From NCBI GenBank assembly GCA_938085105.1, contig CALKGK010000045.1:1-64000 (forward strand): a DNA stretch of 64,000 nt, written 5' to 3'. The position numbers and the translations under genes were made by a program. Every line of letters begins with the position of its first letter. Position 1 is the stretch's first letter. Below the pieces are notes generated by a model that worked only from the letters and a program-made list of their open reading frames with translations, made no database searches and was not told the DNA's origin. This stretch comes from an uncultured Flavobacteriales bacterium (GTDB lineage Bacteria > Bacteroidota > Bacteroidia > Flavobacteriales_D > Sanyastnellaceae). Of the stretch, positions 24,491-33,938 are shown piece by piece.

Positions 24491-25068
24491 TATTTAAAAT
24501 TTACTTTGGGCGCTGTTTCTGCCCCATCCGAAGAAGAAAATACTTCTTTCTTCTCAAAGCCCATCATGCCGGCCACAAGGTTTCCAGGGAACCTTCTTAC
24601 TTTCTTGTTGTAGGTTGTGGTGGCTTCATTGTATCGCTCTCGAGCAATGGCAATGCGGTTTTCAGTGCCTTCCAATTGTGCCTGCAACTCCAGGAAGTTC
24701 TTGTTGGCTTTCAAATCAGGGTATTGTTCTGAATAGCCCAACATTCCTCGCATGGCTACTCCCAGACGGTTCTGCGCGGCCTGAAATTGCTCCACTCCGT
24801 TTTCATCCACACTTTTCATGGCTCCAAAGGCGGCGGCACGAGCTTGGGTGACTTCCACAAGGGTCGATTTCTCAAAGTCGGCATAGCCTTTTACGGTTTC
24901 CACCAAATTGTCGATCAAATCGAAGCGTCGTTGATATTCGGTTTCAACGTTTCCCCAAGCTTGAGCTACGTTCTCATCGGCGTTCACAAAGCCGTTGTAA
25001 CTGCCTCCTGCAATGAGCGCCAATAGGAGCACAATGCCTAAAGGGATAATAATTCCTAGTCGTTTCAT
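24490..25068 (-). CDS. LemA family protein
   Basis: A 192-residue protein anchored by one N-terminal membrane helix (about 5-22), followed by a coiled three-helix domain. The family blocks NVETEYQRRFDLIDNLVETV and the later YNEATTTYNKKVRRFPGNL are clear. LemA proteins are anchored with a short N-terminus and act at the envelope by unknown means. It starts 4 bp after the htpG stop and is followed by two TPM genes with one-base overlaps. Confidence 0.9.
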   Translation of the reverse strand: MKRLGIIIPLGIVLLLALIAGGSYNGFVNADENVAQAWGNVETEYQRRFDLIDNLVETVKGYADFEKSTLVEVTQARAAAFGAMKSVDENGVEQFQAAQNRLGVAMRGMLGYSEQYPDLKANKNFLELQAQLEGTENRIAIARERYNEATTTYNKKVRRFPGNLVAGMMGFEKKEVFSSSDGAETAPKVNFK

Positions 25069-25072
25069 GTTT

Positions 25073-26968
25073 TTAATTTATGAGTTCTATGCTCCTTTTT
25101 ACAAAAGAGGTGAGCGCTTCTCCTTTCAACAGGCCTTGCGACAAACGGGCGAGGTCTGTGGCTTGCTTGATCATGTTTTTCTTTTTCTCAAGGTCCGATT
25201 CCTCCACAATTTTCTCCACCAAAGCATGGTTGGCGTTGATGGTCATTTCATAGGTGTCGGGCATTTCTCCAAACATCTGCATTCCACCACCACCGGCTTG
25301 CTGCTGCTCTTTCATTCGTCGCATGAATTCAGATTGTGTGATCACTACTGGGTTTTCACTCGGACTCATGCTCGCAAACTTCACTTGATAGTTCTTGTTG
25401 TTCAAGACTTCTTCAATCACGGGCTGAAGGGTTTCTTCTTGCTCTTTGCTGAGTTTGGATGGAAGGGCATCTTCTTTTTCAATGAGGCGATCTGCTACGT
25501 CAGCATCCACTCGCTTAAATTGAACTTCGCTGTCTTTTCCTTCCAATTTGGTCATCAAGTGAGATACCAATGGTCCGTCCAAATGAAGCACTTCATAAGC
25601 GCGTTCTTCCATTTGCTCAATGTAGGCGTGATGTGCTTCTGCATCAGGGGTGTAAAGCACGACAATCTTCCCGTTTTTATCGGTCTGATTCACCTTGATC
25701 TTTTCCTTAAGCTCATCAAATGTAAAGTACTCACCCTTAGTGGTTTTATATAGTGCGAACTTGGCTCTGTCATAGAACTTCTCATCGGTCAGCATTCCAT
25801 ACTCTGCAAAGACTTTCAAATCGTCCCACTTTTCTTCAAAATCGCTTCTGTTTTCTTTGAACATTCCGTTCAATTTGTCAGATACCTTTTTGCTGATGTG
25901 AGCAGATATTTTCTTCACATTCCCGTCTTCTTGAAGGTAGCTTCTCGATACGTTCAAGGGGATGTCTGGCGAGTCAATTACCCCGTGCAATAGGGTGAGG
26001 AACTCGGGTACGATGTTTTCAACGTTGTCGGTAATGAAGACTTGGTTCGAATACAAATGGATGCGGTTCTTCTGCATGTCCATTTGCTTCTTCAATCGAG
26101 GGAAGTAAAGCACTCCCGTGAGGTTGAAGGGGAAATCCACGTTCAGGTGGATGTGGAACATGGGGTCTTCGAAGTTCATGGGGTAGAGCTCGCGGTAGAA
26201 GTCTTTGTAGTCTTCTTCTTTGAGGTCTACGGGCTTTTTCATCCACGCAGGGTTGGGGTTGTTGATGATGTTGGGAACTTCAATGCTCTCTTTCTTGATT
26301 TCTCCCTTTTCATCCAATTCACCTTCTGGTGAGTCAATTTGCTCTGTGCGTGTTCCGTATTGAATGGATACAGGCATGAACTTGCAATACTTGTTCAAGA
26401 TGCCCGATACCCTTTGGTCTTCCAAAAATTCTTCCGAATCTTCTGCGATGTGAAGCACGATGTCGGTTCCCAAAGTGTCTTTTTCAATGGTCTCCATGCT
26501 GTAGTTCGGACTCCCGTCGCATTCCCAGCGCACGGCTTCGCTTCCTTCACGGTGCGATTTGGTGAAGATTTCTACTTTCTCTGCTACCATAAAGGCAGAG
26601 TAGAACCCGAGTCCGAAATGACCAATAATGGCTTGGCTTCCTTCAGCGTCTTTGTACTTTTCTACAAACTCTTCCGCTCCCGAAAAAGCGATTTGATTGA
26701 TATATTTTTCAAGCTCTTCACCCGTCATCCCGATTCCATTATCGCGAACAGTGAGTGTTTTGGCTTCTTTGTTTAAGATGACTTCAACTTTAAGGTCTTC
26801 CGTGGTTGATTGCAATTCACCCAATCCATTGAGGGTTTTTACCTTTTGTGTTGCATCGACGGCATTGGACACCAATTCTCTTAAAAAGATTTCATGGTCT
26901 GAATAGAGAAACTTTTTGATGATCGGAAAGATGTTTTCCGTTTGTACGTTGATACTTCCTTGTTGCAT
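25073..26968 (-). CDS. htpG: Molecular chaperone HtpG (Hsp90 family)
   Basis: A 631-residue cytoplasmic ATP-dependent chaperone. The N-terminal ATPase domain shows FLRELVSNAVDATQK, VRDNGIGMTGEEL and GHFGLGFYSAFMV, covering the GHKL nucleotide site. The middle domain (WMKKPVDLKEEDY) and the dimerisation domain (NANHALVEKIV) follow. The start at MQQGSINV fits the family; ten further upstream residues are in the leader. It is the first gene of htpG-lemA-TPM-TPM, an unusual joining of a cytosolic chaperone to envelope genes. I could not find a clear heat-shock operator. Confidence 0.95.
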   Translation of the reverse strand: MQQGSINVQTENIFPIIKKFLYSDHEIFLRELVSNAVDATQKVKTLNGLGELQSTTEDLKVEVILNKEAKTLTVRDNGIGMTGEELEKYINQIAFSGAEEFVEKYKDAEGSQAIIGHFGLGFYSAFMVAEKVEIFTKSHREGSEAVRWECDGSPNYSMETIEKDTLGTDIVLHIAEDSEEFLEDQRVSGILNKYCKFMPVSIQYGTRTEQIDSPEGELDEKGEIKKESIEVPNIINNPNPAWMKKPVDLKEEDYKDFYRELYPMNFEDPMFHIHLNVDFPFNLTGVLYFPRLKKQMDMQKNRIHLYSNQVFITDNVENIVPEFLTLLHGVIDSPDIPLNVSRSYLQEDGNVKKISAHISKKVSDKLNGMFKENRSDFEEKWDDLKVFAEYGMLTDEKFYDRAKFALYKTTKGEYFTFDELKEKIKVNQTDKNGKIVVLYTPDAEAHHAYIEQMEERAYEVLHLDGPLVSHLMTKLEGKDSEVQFKRVDADVADRLIEKEDALPSKLSKEQEETLQPVIEEVLNNKNYQVKFASMSPSENPVVITQSEFMRRMKEQQQAGGGGMQMFGEMPDTYEMTINANHALVEKIVEESDLEKKKNMIKQATDLARLSQGLLKGEALTSFVKRSIELIN

Positions 26969-27048
26969 TGTTTTGTTTTTTAAAGACGTGTTCAGCAAAG
27001 CAAAGGGCGTACCATTGGGCGTGAACTGACACTTTGGCTTTCCGCAAG

Positions 27049-27072
27049 AAAAAAAAGCGCCAAAACAGCGCT
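27049..27072 (-). terminator. Terminator after the TIGR00725-type gene
   Basis: AGCGC (27056-27060) pairs with GCGCT (27068-27072) around seven bases; on the minus strand eight T follow. The stem is short but placed 32 bp after the stop at 27104 and before htpG. Confidence 0.6.
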
Positions 27073-27103
27073 AAATTTGATCGTTGGGTGCAATTATTAC
27101 TGA

Positions 27104-27598
27104 CTAAATGTACTTTCTCAGCAGGTTTTCCAAACTTTCCATGTCGGATGCGCCTTCAATTTTATAATTCCAACGATGGTCAATGGCGGTTCCAATGAGT
27201 TGATCTCCCCAACCACCGCCTCCTTGAATGACAATGATGGGCTTTCGATAACACCAAGCATAGGCGATTTCACTGAGAGTTCCCGAGGCCCCTCCAACAC
27301 AAACCACAACGTCTGCAGCGAGAACGTTCATACTGTTTCGGGCATATCCAATGCCGCTTGGAATCACAATGCTATTGTATTCGTTGCTCGATTCGAAATC
27401 TTCCCCGGGCAAAAGTCCAATGCTGATTCCGCCTGCTTCAGAACACCCCTTCGCCACGGCTTCCATGAGTCCGGTTCGTCCGCCAGAGATCACACAGGCT
27501 CCCAAATGAGCAATGAGTCTTCCCACTTGAACGCCCAATTCATACTGTGCTTCGCTGGCGTCATAATTACCGATAACCGTGACTTGTTTTTTCCTCAT
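27104..27598 (-). CDS. LOG-like Rossmann-fold protein (TIGR00725 type)
   Basis: A 164-residue cytoplasmic nucleotide-binding protein of the LOG/lysine-decarboxylase-like superfamily. It shows the phosphate-binding GGRTGLMEAVAKG, the VCVGGASGTLSEIAYAW helix corresponding to the PGGxGTxxE motif, and a second GGGGWGD loop. The start at MRKKQVTVIG opens the first beta strand. Members of this subgroup have no firmly known substrate; related LOG proteins release cytokinin bases from nucleotide monophosphates. A second LOG protein of another subgroup lies at 33220. Confidence 0.82.
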   Translation of the reverse strand: MRKKQVTVIGNYDASEAQYELGVQVGRLIAHLGACVISGGRTGLMEAVAKGCSEAGGISIGLLPGEDFESSNEYNSIVIPSGIGYARNSMNVLAADVVVCVGGASGTLSEIAYAWCYRKPIIVIQGGGGWGDQLIGTAIDHRWNYKIEGASDMESLENLLRKYI

Positions 27599-27727
27599 GA
27601 AGGCAAATGTAAGGAATGAAGAGGTACTTAGGATTGGCATCTTCATTGCTATTTGAATCGCCTTTTATGTCCTTCCCTTTTCTTTTCGGCGTTTCGCGTT
27701 GTACCTTTCTACTTCGAAACCTCTACC

Positions 27728-30700
27728 ATGAAAAGAACGCTACTCCTTGCCAGTCTTTTGGCTTGCACTTCCTTGTTTTCCTTCGCTCAAGATGCAGACC
27801 TCCAAATTCCACCCGATTGGAGCACCTTAATGCAAAATCCCAACACGAATTTCGATTCCTTGTGCACTGCATTTGATGCCTATTGGGAAGGAAGAGAAAT
27901 TACTCCGGGTTGCGGTTATAAGCCTTTCAAGCGCTGGGAACATTTGATGAAGTCGAGAGTGAAGGCTGATGGAACGGTGCCCAACGGTAGAGATGTCCAA
28001 AAGGCATTCAAAAGCATTCCAAAAAACAAGTCGCTTGGCGGAAACTGGCAGCAACTGGGCCCCATTTTGGACGAGGTAACCACCCGAGACAATATTCGGG
28101 GTGTTGGTCGAATGAATTATGTGGCTTTTCATCCCAATGATCCAAACATCGTTTTCGCAGGTGCACCTGCAGGTGGCTTGTGGCGTTCGTTTGATGGGGG
28201 AAACAATTGGACGAGCAATACCGACGATTTGCCCACTTTGGGAGTGAGCTCGATTGCCTTCAACCCACAGAATCCAGACATTGTTTATTGCGGAACGGGC
28301 GACCGAGATGCGGCCGATTCGCCAGGTATGGGGGTGATGAAGTCTGAAGATGGTGGAGAAACGTGGACCTTCATGAACGAGGGGATTGAAACGCTGACGG
28401 TGGGAGATTTGGTGGTCGATCCGATCAATCCAAACATCGTCATTGCTGCTACTTCTTCGGGTATTTTTCGCTCCGAAGATGGCGCTGCATCGTGGTCGCA
28501 AGAGAGCACCAATACCATGAATTACAAAGAGATTGAATTCCAACCGGGCAATTCTGAGGTGGTCTATGCTACAGGAAACGGTCGGTTTTTTAGAAGCAAC
28601 AACAACGGTGAAAGCTGGCAATACATTACCGATGGGATCGTTCAAGGAAACCGTATGGTGATTGCCGTTACTCCAGCCAATCCACAGCTGGTGTATGTTC
28701 TGAGCGCAAATACTACCGAATTTCGAGCGCTTTATCGTTCTACAGATGGTGGTGAATCGTTTGAAGAGATGTCCGATTCCCCTAATATTTTAAGCTGGTC
28801 GGCTGATGGGAGTCAGTCTGGTGGACAAGCTTGGTACGACCTCTGCATGGTGGCCGATCCATTCATCGAAGACCGCCTTTATGTGGGAGGGATCCGAATG
28901 AAGCAGTCCAATGACGGTGGTGCAACGTGGATCGATATTCAAACCAACTTCCTGCACGTGGATCAGCACTGGCTCGAGTTCTCACCACACACCCATGAGC
29001 TCTTCCTCGCCAATGATGGTGGAATGTATCGCTATGAAGAGAATGCAGAGTGGGTGGACATTACCGATGGGATCGTAACATCACAAATTTATAAGCTCGG
29101 ACAAAGCCCCTTCAACCCGAATAAAACCCTTTGCGGATTTCAAGACAATGGAACAAGTCAGTTCACTGGAAGCGTTTGGCAAAGAGTGGGAGGAGGAGAT
29201 GGTTTTGAGTGCATTTATGATGAAGTGGACCAGAACGTGAGGTACACTTCCTTGTATTATGGAAGGGTGTACCGAACTTCGGAGGAGTATGAAAATCAGC
29301 AGATATGCGGACAAGATGTGCTGGGCATTACCGAAGAAGGCGCGTGGTCGAGTCCGTTTCTGATCTCCCGCTATAACGACAATCATATGTTTTCCGGACT
29401 TAAAAATGTTTGGCGAACGATGAACATCAAGCACCCTGAAAGAGACAGCGTGGCTTGGGAGCGCATTTCATTCGACCTTGGAAACGACAACCTCAGCAAC
29501 TTGAACAATTTGGAACAATCCCGAGCCAATGAAAACATGCTGTGGTGCTCAAAAGGATCGCGCAGAATGTACCTCACGCTCAATGCGATGGCTCCTGTAG
29601 ATTCAGTGGAATGGATCGATCTTTCCAACAACTTGCCGTGGTTGAGTTTCCCTGTTTCAACCATCGAAACCCACCCCACCGATAGCGCTACGGTGTACAT
29701 CGGCTTTAATAATGTGGTGTACAAAAGCATCGATCGAGGGATTTCTTGGGAAGAGATGGGCGAGGGGTTGCCCAATTCACCGGTGAACGATATCCTTTAT
29801 CAATTGGGAAGCAACGAGGGACTCTACGTGGCAACCGATCTTGGGGTGTTTTATAAAGATGCCGATATGGAGAGTTTCATCAACTTCAGCAACGGCTTGG
29901 CCATTGGTGCACGCGCAACGGAACTCGATATTTACTACGGAGAAAGCATTGCAGATTCCCGATTGAAGGTGAGTACTTACGGACGCGGTTTGTGGGAGTC
30001 GGATCTCTTCGATGAGTCAACCTTTGAGTTTCCTTCAACGGCGAGCTTGAACTTTCAAGGCGATGAATATGAGGTCTATGCGCCATTTGAGATGGAGGTG
30101 GCCTTTTACAAGAACTTACAAAATGTTCCTGTGAGCGGTTTGGAATTGGCTGATCTTACCAGCACCAACGCTACACTTTCCAATTTGCAGGGCGGACCCA
30201 TTGTCTATTCCTTCGATGTATCTCCCGAAGAATTGGGTCCCATTGAGATTTTTGTTCCAGACGGTGTAGTGTTGGATGAGTTTGATATCAGCAATTATGA
30301 GTCGGACACGCTCCGAATTCTTTTCACAGAAGCACCAGAACCCTTTGGTCCGTTTGGGCCTGGAGGTGTTGGATCCTTGGAGGAGATGTCTTCTTGGCTC
30401 GATGCGAGTTTTGGAACGAACAACGGCTTGAACGAAGCCGTTTCCAACGATGGTGATAAAGTGATGATTTGGAATGATCGTTTGGGTGCAAGCGACGGAG
30501 CTGTGCAGATGGACGAAAGCATTGCTCCAACCTTAAGGGTAGGAGAAGAGAGCATGAATGGTATGCCGGTGCTTGAGTTCAACGGAGCGGGTGAGTTTAT
30601 TCGGATTGAAGGGGTGAAAGCAGCAAATTCGCCAAGCATTTTTAGTGTAGCCAGAGGAACGGATGTTCAATGGAACGAACACGGCTGGATTGCTTCTTCA

Positions 30701-31804
30701 CGCGGAAACAACGGTTTTGTGCTCCACCCATGGAAAGATGCTTCTCAGTATTCTTCTGTGATGATTGACAATGAAGGGAATTACGCTAGCGGACCCCAAC
30801 AGTACATCGGCGATGCAGGAGAAACGCATTTGTTTGGTGTGATTTACGACTACTCAGAATTTGGTCAGAAATTCTTCACCCTTTACGACGATCAAGCCTT
30901 CCCATGGGCGGGAGCCAATATCGGTCCGCGAGACGGAGAGGCCATCATCGATGTTAACATCGGTTGGGACTTCGACGAGCGCTTTGGTGAAGGACAAGTA
31001 GCCGAGCACTTCATGTACAATAAGAGAATTCGAACAAGTCAGCGCCGCATCATCGCTTCTTACCTCGGAGCGAAGTATGGCAGAGATTTCGGACCCTTCA
31101 AGCGTTATTCGCTGTTTGATTATCCATACGACGTGGCGGGAATCGGCAAAGAGAGTGAATACGACTATCATAACGACGCTCAAGGCACGGGAATTCTGCG
31201 GGTCAATGAAGCTGCAAGTCTTGACAATGGCGATTACTTCATGTGGGGTTCAGACAACGCTGATCTGGCCTTCGTGGAGAACATGTTCCCATTGGAAAGC
31301 AATCGATTGGCTAGAACATGGGGATACGATGAAACCGGAGATTGTGGCTTTGTGAAGTTGACCTTCGACCTTTCGGGCATTGAAAACATCCCTTCAGGAT
31401 TAGGAATGATTGTAGAAACCTCACCCTTCTTCTTCGTTGGAGGAGAACCCACCTTCACGCCTTTGGTGGATGAAGGAAACGGCATCTACACCGTTGATTA
31501 CGACTTCTGGAATTCCGGAGTATTCACCCTAGGAGCATCACCCATCTTAAGCACTCCAAGCATAACGGAAATGGAATGGAACATCTATCCCAACCCAAGT
31601 GAGGGCATGATCAACATTGAAGTTCCTTTATGGCCTTCAACACTTCAACTTGTGATGAGAGATGCACTTGGCCGAACGGTGATGAGCTTTCCTTTAAACG
31701 ACACAAAGGCCGTTCTGAATACCGAAGGAATGAGCGCTGGGGTGTATACCGTTCAGTTATCTTCTAAAGATGGAGTGGTGATGAAGAAGGTGATGGTGCG
31801 TTAA
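27728..31804 (+). CDS. Large T9SS-exported protein with BNR/sortilin-like propeller repeats
   Basis: A 1358-residue secreted protein. The start at MKRTLLLASLL begins the signal peptide (ending FSFAQ); a frame open upstream has no good start. Residues about 100-760 hold repeated BNR/VPS10-like units with SxDGGxxW signatures (SFDGGNNWT, SEDGGETWT, SNDGGATWI, SIDRGISWE), forming one or two beta propellers. A concanavalin A-like module (about 905-1110, SWLDASFGTNNG) follows. The C-terminus is a T9SS type A sorting domain (IYPNPSEGMINIE ... GVYTVQL). Binding or glycosidase-like activity cannot be told apart. A 7-of-8 -7 box lies at 27702-27709. The gene ends before a bidirectional terminator. Confidence 0.85.
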   Translation: MKRTLLLASLLACTSLFSFAQDADLQIPPDWSTLMQNPNTNFDSLCTAFDAYWEGREITPGCGYKPFKRWEHLMKSRVKADGTVPNGRDVQKAFKSIPKNKSLGGNWQQLGPILDEVTTRDNIRGVGRMNYVAFHPNDPNIVFAGAPAGGLWRSFDGGNNWTSNTDDLPTLGVSSIAFNPQNPDIVYCGTGDRDAADSPGMGVMKSEDGGETWTFMNEGIETLTVGDLVVDPINPNIVIAATSSGIFRSEDGAASWSQESTNTMNYKEIEFQPGNSEVVYATGNGRFFRSNNNGESWQYITDGIVQGNRMVIAVTPANPQLVYVLSANTTEFRALYRSTDGGESFEEMSDSPNILSWSADGSQSGGQAWYDLCMVADPFIEDRLYVGGIRMKQSNDGGATWIDIQTNFLHVDQHWLEFSPHTHELFLANDGGMYRYEENAEWVDITDGIVTSQIYKLGQSPFNPNKTLCGFQDNGTSQFTGSVWQRVGGGDGFECIYDEVDQNVRYTSLYYGRVYRTSEEYENQQICGQDVLGITEEGAWSSPFLISRYNDNHMFSGLKNVWRTMNIKHPERDSVAWERISFDLGNDNLSNLNNLEQSRANENMLWCSKGSRRMYLTLNAMAPVDSVEWIDLSNNLPWLSFPVSTIETHPTDSATVYIGFNNVVYKSIDRGISWEEMGEGLPNSPVNDILYQLGSNEGLYVATDLGVFYKDADMESFINFSNGLAIGARATELDIYYGESIADSRLKVSTYGRGLWESDLFDESTFEFPSTASLNFQGDEYEVYAPFEMEVAFYKNLQNVPVSGLELADLTSTNATLSNLQGGPIVYSFDVSPEELGPIEIFVPDGVVLDEFDISNYESDTLRILFTEAPEPFGPFGPGGVGSLEEMSSWLDASFGTNNGLNEAVSNDGDKVMIWNDRLGASDGAVQMDESIAPTLRVGEESMNGMPVLEFNGAGEFIRIEGVKAANSPSIFSVARGTDVQWNEHGWIASSRGNNGFVLHPWKDASQYSSVMIDNEGNYASGPQQYIGDAGETHLFGVIYDYSEFGQKFFTLYDDQAFPWAGANIGPRDGEAIIDVNIGWDFDERFGEGQVAEHFMYNKRIRTSQRRIIASYLGAKYGRDFGPFKRYSLFDYPYDVAGIGKESEYDYHNDAQGTGILRVNEAASLDNGDYFMWGSDNADLAFVENMFPLESNRLARTWGYDETGDCGFVKLTFDLSGIENIPSGLGMIVETSPFFFVGGEPTFTPLVDEGNGIYTVDYDFWNSGVFTLGASPILSTPSITEMEWNIYPNPSEGMINIEVPLWPSTLQLVMRDALGRTVMSFPLNDTKAVLNTEGMSAGVYTVQLSSKDGVVMKKVMVR

Positions 31805-32045
31805 GCCCCTAGAAGATTAATCAACGCAAATTCTTAGCTCATGGATGTAGGAAAGAGAATTATGGACCCCATAATCAGGGCAGACATTGCTATAACTTGA
31901 GTTAGATTCTCTTGTCCATCACTCTGGAAACAAGCTGAGGTGGCTTTCTTAATGTCACTCAAGCAACAATTCTAGTTTCCCAAAGATTCAGCACTTCAAA
32001 AGAATTCGCAAGTACACAATGAAGTACCCCATTTAAACTCAACAA
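31805..32045. other. Intergenic spacer without recognisable gene
   Basis: 241 bp between the stop of the large T9SS gene and the terminator hairpin. No plausible reading frame, repeat or structured RNA signal was seen. Confidence 0.5.
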
Positions 32046-32079
32046 AAAAAGGCGCTCCCCATCCAGAAAGCGCCTTTTT
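32046..32079. terminator. Bidirectional terminator between convergent genes
   Basis: AAAAAGGCGCT (32046-32056) pairs with AGCGCCTTTTT (32069-32079), an 11-bp stem with A and T tracts on both sides. It serves the T9SS gene at 32098 (18 bp from its stop) and probably the large gene on the other strand. Confidence 0.8.
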
Positions 32080-32097
32080 CAATGTCTTGTATAAACA

Positions 32098-33072
32098 TCA
32101 ATTCTTCACAAAACGAAGGGTCTTGTGTTGATTGTTCTGACTAAAATGCACCAAGTAAATCCCAGGAGCATAATCTTCAATGTTTTTGATGGTGTTTCCA
32201 GAGGTGGTGAAACGCTCGATGAGCTGACCAGTGATCCCTCTGATTTCGACCGTGCTGATTGCATCATTGGGTGCGAGCAACTGAATCTCTTCGTTGTTGC
32301 TCTGGTACAAACGAAAATCCACTTCAGCATTTGCCTGTGTTTCGTCAACATTCACTTGCATGTTTGAAAAGCGGTAAACCTGACCGTTCGAAGGGTCCAT
32401 GTTCAATCCAATGACGTCATAAAAATCAGGGGTAACAGCTTCCATGCTTGGATTCATTGCTTCACCGCTCAAAAAATAACCGGCATCCCAACTGTTTTGG
32501 TTGAAAGAGGCATTGAAAAACATTCCTCCGGTGATGATCTCATCATGAACCAAATCGACGTCTTTGATGCTGTTCGGACCAAAGCGAAATTCGATGTCGT
32601 TGCTTCCTTCATAAATCCACAACTGAAAAGATATGCGGTTGGTTGAAGTCCCAAAGGCGTCGTATTCGTTGTAAAACCCACAGTTGTGCCATTCCAATTT
32701 GAAGATCTGACTTCCCGGTTCTCCAACAGTTTGGTGGGAGATGTTGGAGATGCTTTCTTCACTCTCATAACCGGCGTCGATAACGTCAGACAGGTAGGGG
32801 ATGAGTACGTTGGCAGTGGTTTGTCCGTTAGGTACAATCAAAGTAGCACCGAGACCGTCAAAATTGATTTGAAAGGTCGAGACGTCATAGTAAGTCCACT
32901 CAAAACCAATGGGAACAGTGTATTCCGGATCGTCCCAAATTTGTCCATTGTTCAAGCTGGTGCTGTTTTCAAGTGGGGTATAGGTATCACTGAAACTCGT
33001 GAACGTGTAGGGTAGTTGAGCTACGGTCAATAGACTAAAAAATACGCTCATTAAAAGTAAAATGTGTTTCAT
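32098..33072 (-). CDS. T9SS type A sorting domain protein of unknown function
   Basis: A 324-residue secreted protein with signal peptide 1-18 (ending LTVAQ). The central beta-rich part (about 25-235) resembles proteins with FNTDGLGATLIVP-like and QLWIYEGSNDIEFRFG blocks that are common among Bacteroidota exported proteins and suggest a jelly-roll fold. The last about 70 residues (from LYQSNNEEIQLLAP) are a T9SS type A sorting domain ending FVKN. No enzyme motif is visible. It stands alone between two terminators. Confidence 0.78.
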   Translation of the reverse strand: MKHILLLMSVFFSLLTVAQLPYTFTSFSDTYTPLENSTSLNNGQIWDDPEYTVPIGFEWTYYDVSTFQINFDGLGATLIVPNGQTTANVLIPYLSDVIDAGYESEESISNISHQTVGEPGSQIFKLEWHNCGFYNEYDAFGTSTNRISFQLWIYEGSNDIEFRFGPNSIKDVDLVHDEIITGGMFFNASFNQNSWDAGYFLSGEAMNPSMEAVTPDFYDVIGLNMDPSNGQVYRFSNMQVNVDETQANAEVDFRLYQSNNEEIQLLAPNDAISTVEIRGITGQLIERFTTSGNTIKNIEDYAPGIYLVHFSQNNQHKTLRFVKN

Positions 33073-33164
33073 GGATCTAGTGTTTAGTGGTTCAATTTTT
33101 CAAGTGTCGTAATAAAAGGTCGTATAAACCCTGTCAAAAGTTACATGAATCTTGGTCAACACAA

Positions 33165-33194
33165 AAAAAGAGCTGTCTTGAAGCAGCTCTTTTT
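33165..33194 (-). terminator. Terminator of the NhaC-uvrA-LOG unit
   Basis: AAAAAGAGCTG (33165-33175) pairs with CAGCTCTTTTT (33184-33194) with an 8-base loop; T-rich on both strands. It lies 25 bp after the LOG gene stop at 33220. Confidence 0.75.
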
Positions 33195-33219
33195 AGATTT
33201 TTTGGATTTTGAATCCGAC

Positions 33220-33912
33220 TTAGAAGTTCGGACGCAAGAGGTACTGGTTGTAGAATTTATCAATCTCTGCAACAGCTTCTTCGGCGGTGTCCACCATGGC
33301 GAAAAGGTCCAAATCTTTTGGTGAGATGTTGCCCTCCGCTTCAAGAAGTGTCGTTTTGATCCAATCCATGAGTCCAGCCCAGAAGCTTTTTCCAACCAAT
33401 ACAATGGGGAAACGACCAATTTTATGGGTTTGAATAAGGGTGATGGATTCAAAGAGCTCATCCAAGGTGCCAAATCCTCCTGGCATGACGATGAATCCTT
33501 GTGAATATTTTACGAACATCACCTTGCGCACAAAGAAGTAATCAAAATCAATGCTCTTATCTCGGTCAATCCAAGGGTTGTTGTTTTGCTCAAATGGAAG
33601 TTCGATGTTCAAACCAACAGATACCCCACCATTCTCGTGCGCTCCTTTATTTCCGGCTTCCATGATCCCTGGACCACCGCCAGTAATCACACCATATCCT
33701 TTGTTGGAAAGCCGACCAGCGATGTCAACGGCCATTTCGTAGTACTTGGTGCCGGGTTTGGTTCTGGCAGACCCGAAGATGGATACACTGGGTCCAATGC
33801 GCTGCATTTTTTCGTAACCTTCTACGAATTCACTCATGATCTTGAACACGGCCCAAGAGTCGTTGGATTTGATCTCGTTCCAAGACCTTTGTTTAAAATT
33901 ATCGTCGCTCAT
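33220..33912 (-). CDS. LOG family protein (TIGR00730 type)
   Basis: A 230-residue cytoplasmic protein of the LOG superfamily. The motif GGGPGIMEAGNKGA binds the phosphate and PGGFGTLDELFE is the superfamily signature with catalytic Glu. The N-terminal 40 residues include an extra helix (WAVFKIMSEFVEGYEKMQRI) typical of the longer TIGR00730 subgroup. The expected reaction is release of base from nucleoside monophosphates. It starts 26 bp after uvrA and ends at a terminator, so it is the last gene of the transcript. Confidence 0.85.
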   Translation of the reverse strand: MSDDNFKQRSWNEIKSNDSWAVFKIMSEFVEGYEKMQRIGPSVSIFGSARTKPGTKYYEMAVDIAGRLSNKGYGVITGGGPGIMEAGNKGAHENGGVSVGLNIELPFEQNNNPWIDRDKSIDFDYFFVRKVMFVKYSQGFIVMPGGFGTLDELFESITLIQTHKIGRFPIVLVGKSFWAGLMDWIKTTLLEAEGNISPKDLDLFAMVDTAEEAVAEIDKFYNQYLLRPNF

Positions 33913-33938
33913 CCTTATCTAATTTTCTTGCTTTAAGT

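Noticed and set aside
25013-25753. 246-codon plus-strand frame
   Set aside because: Antisense to htpG and lemA, no family features.
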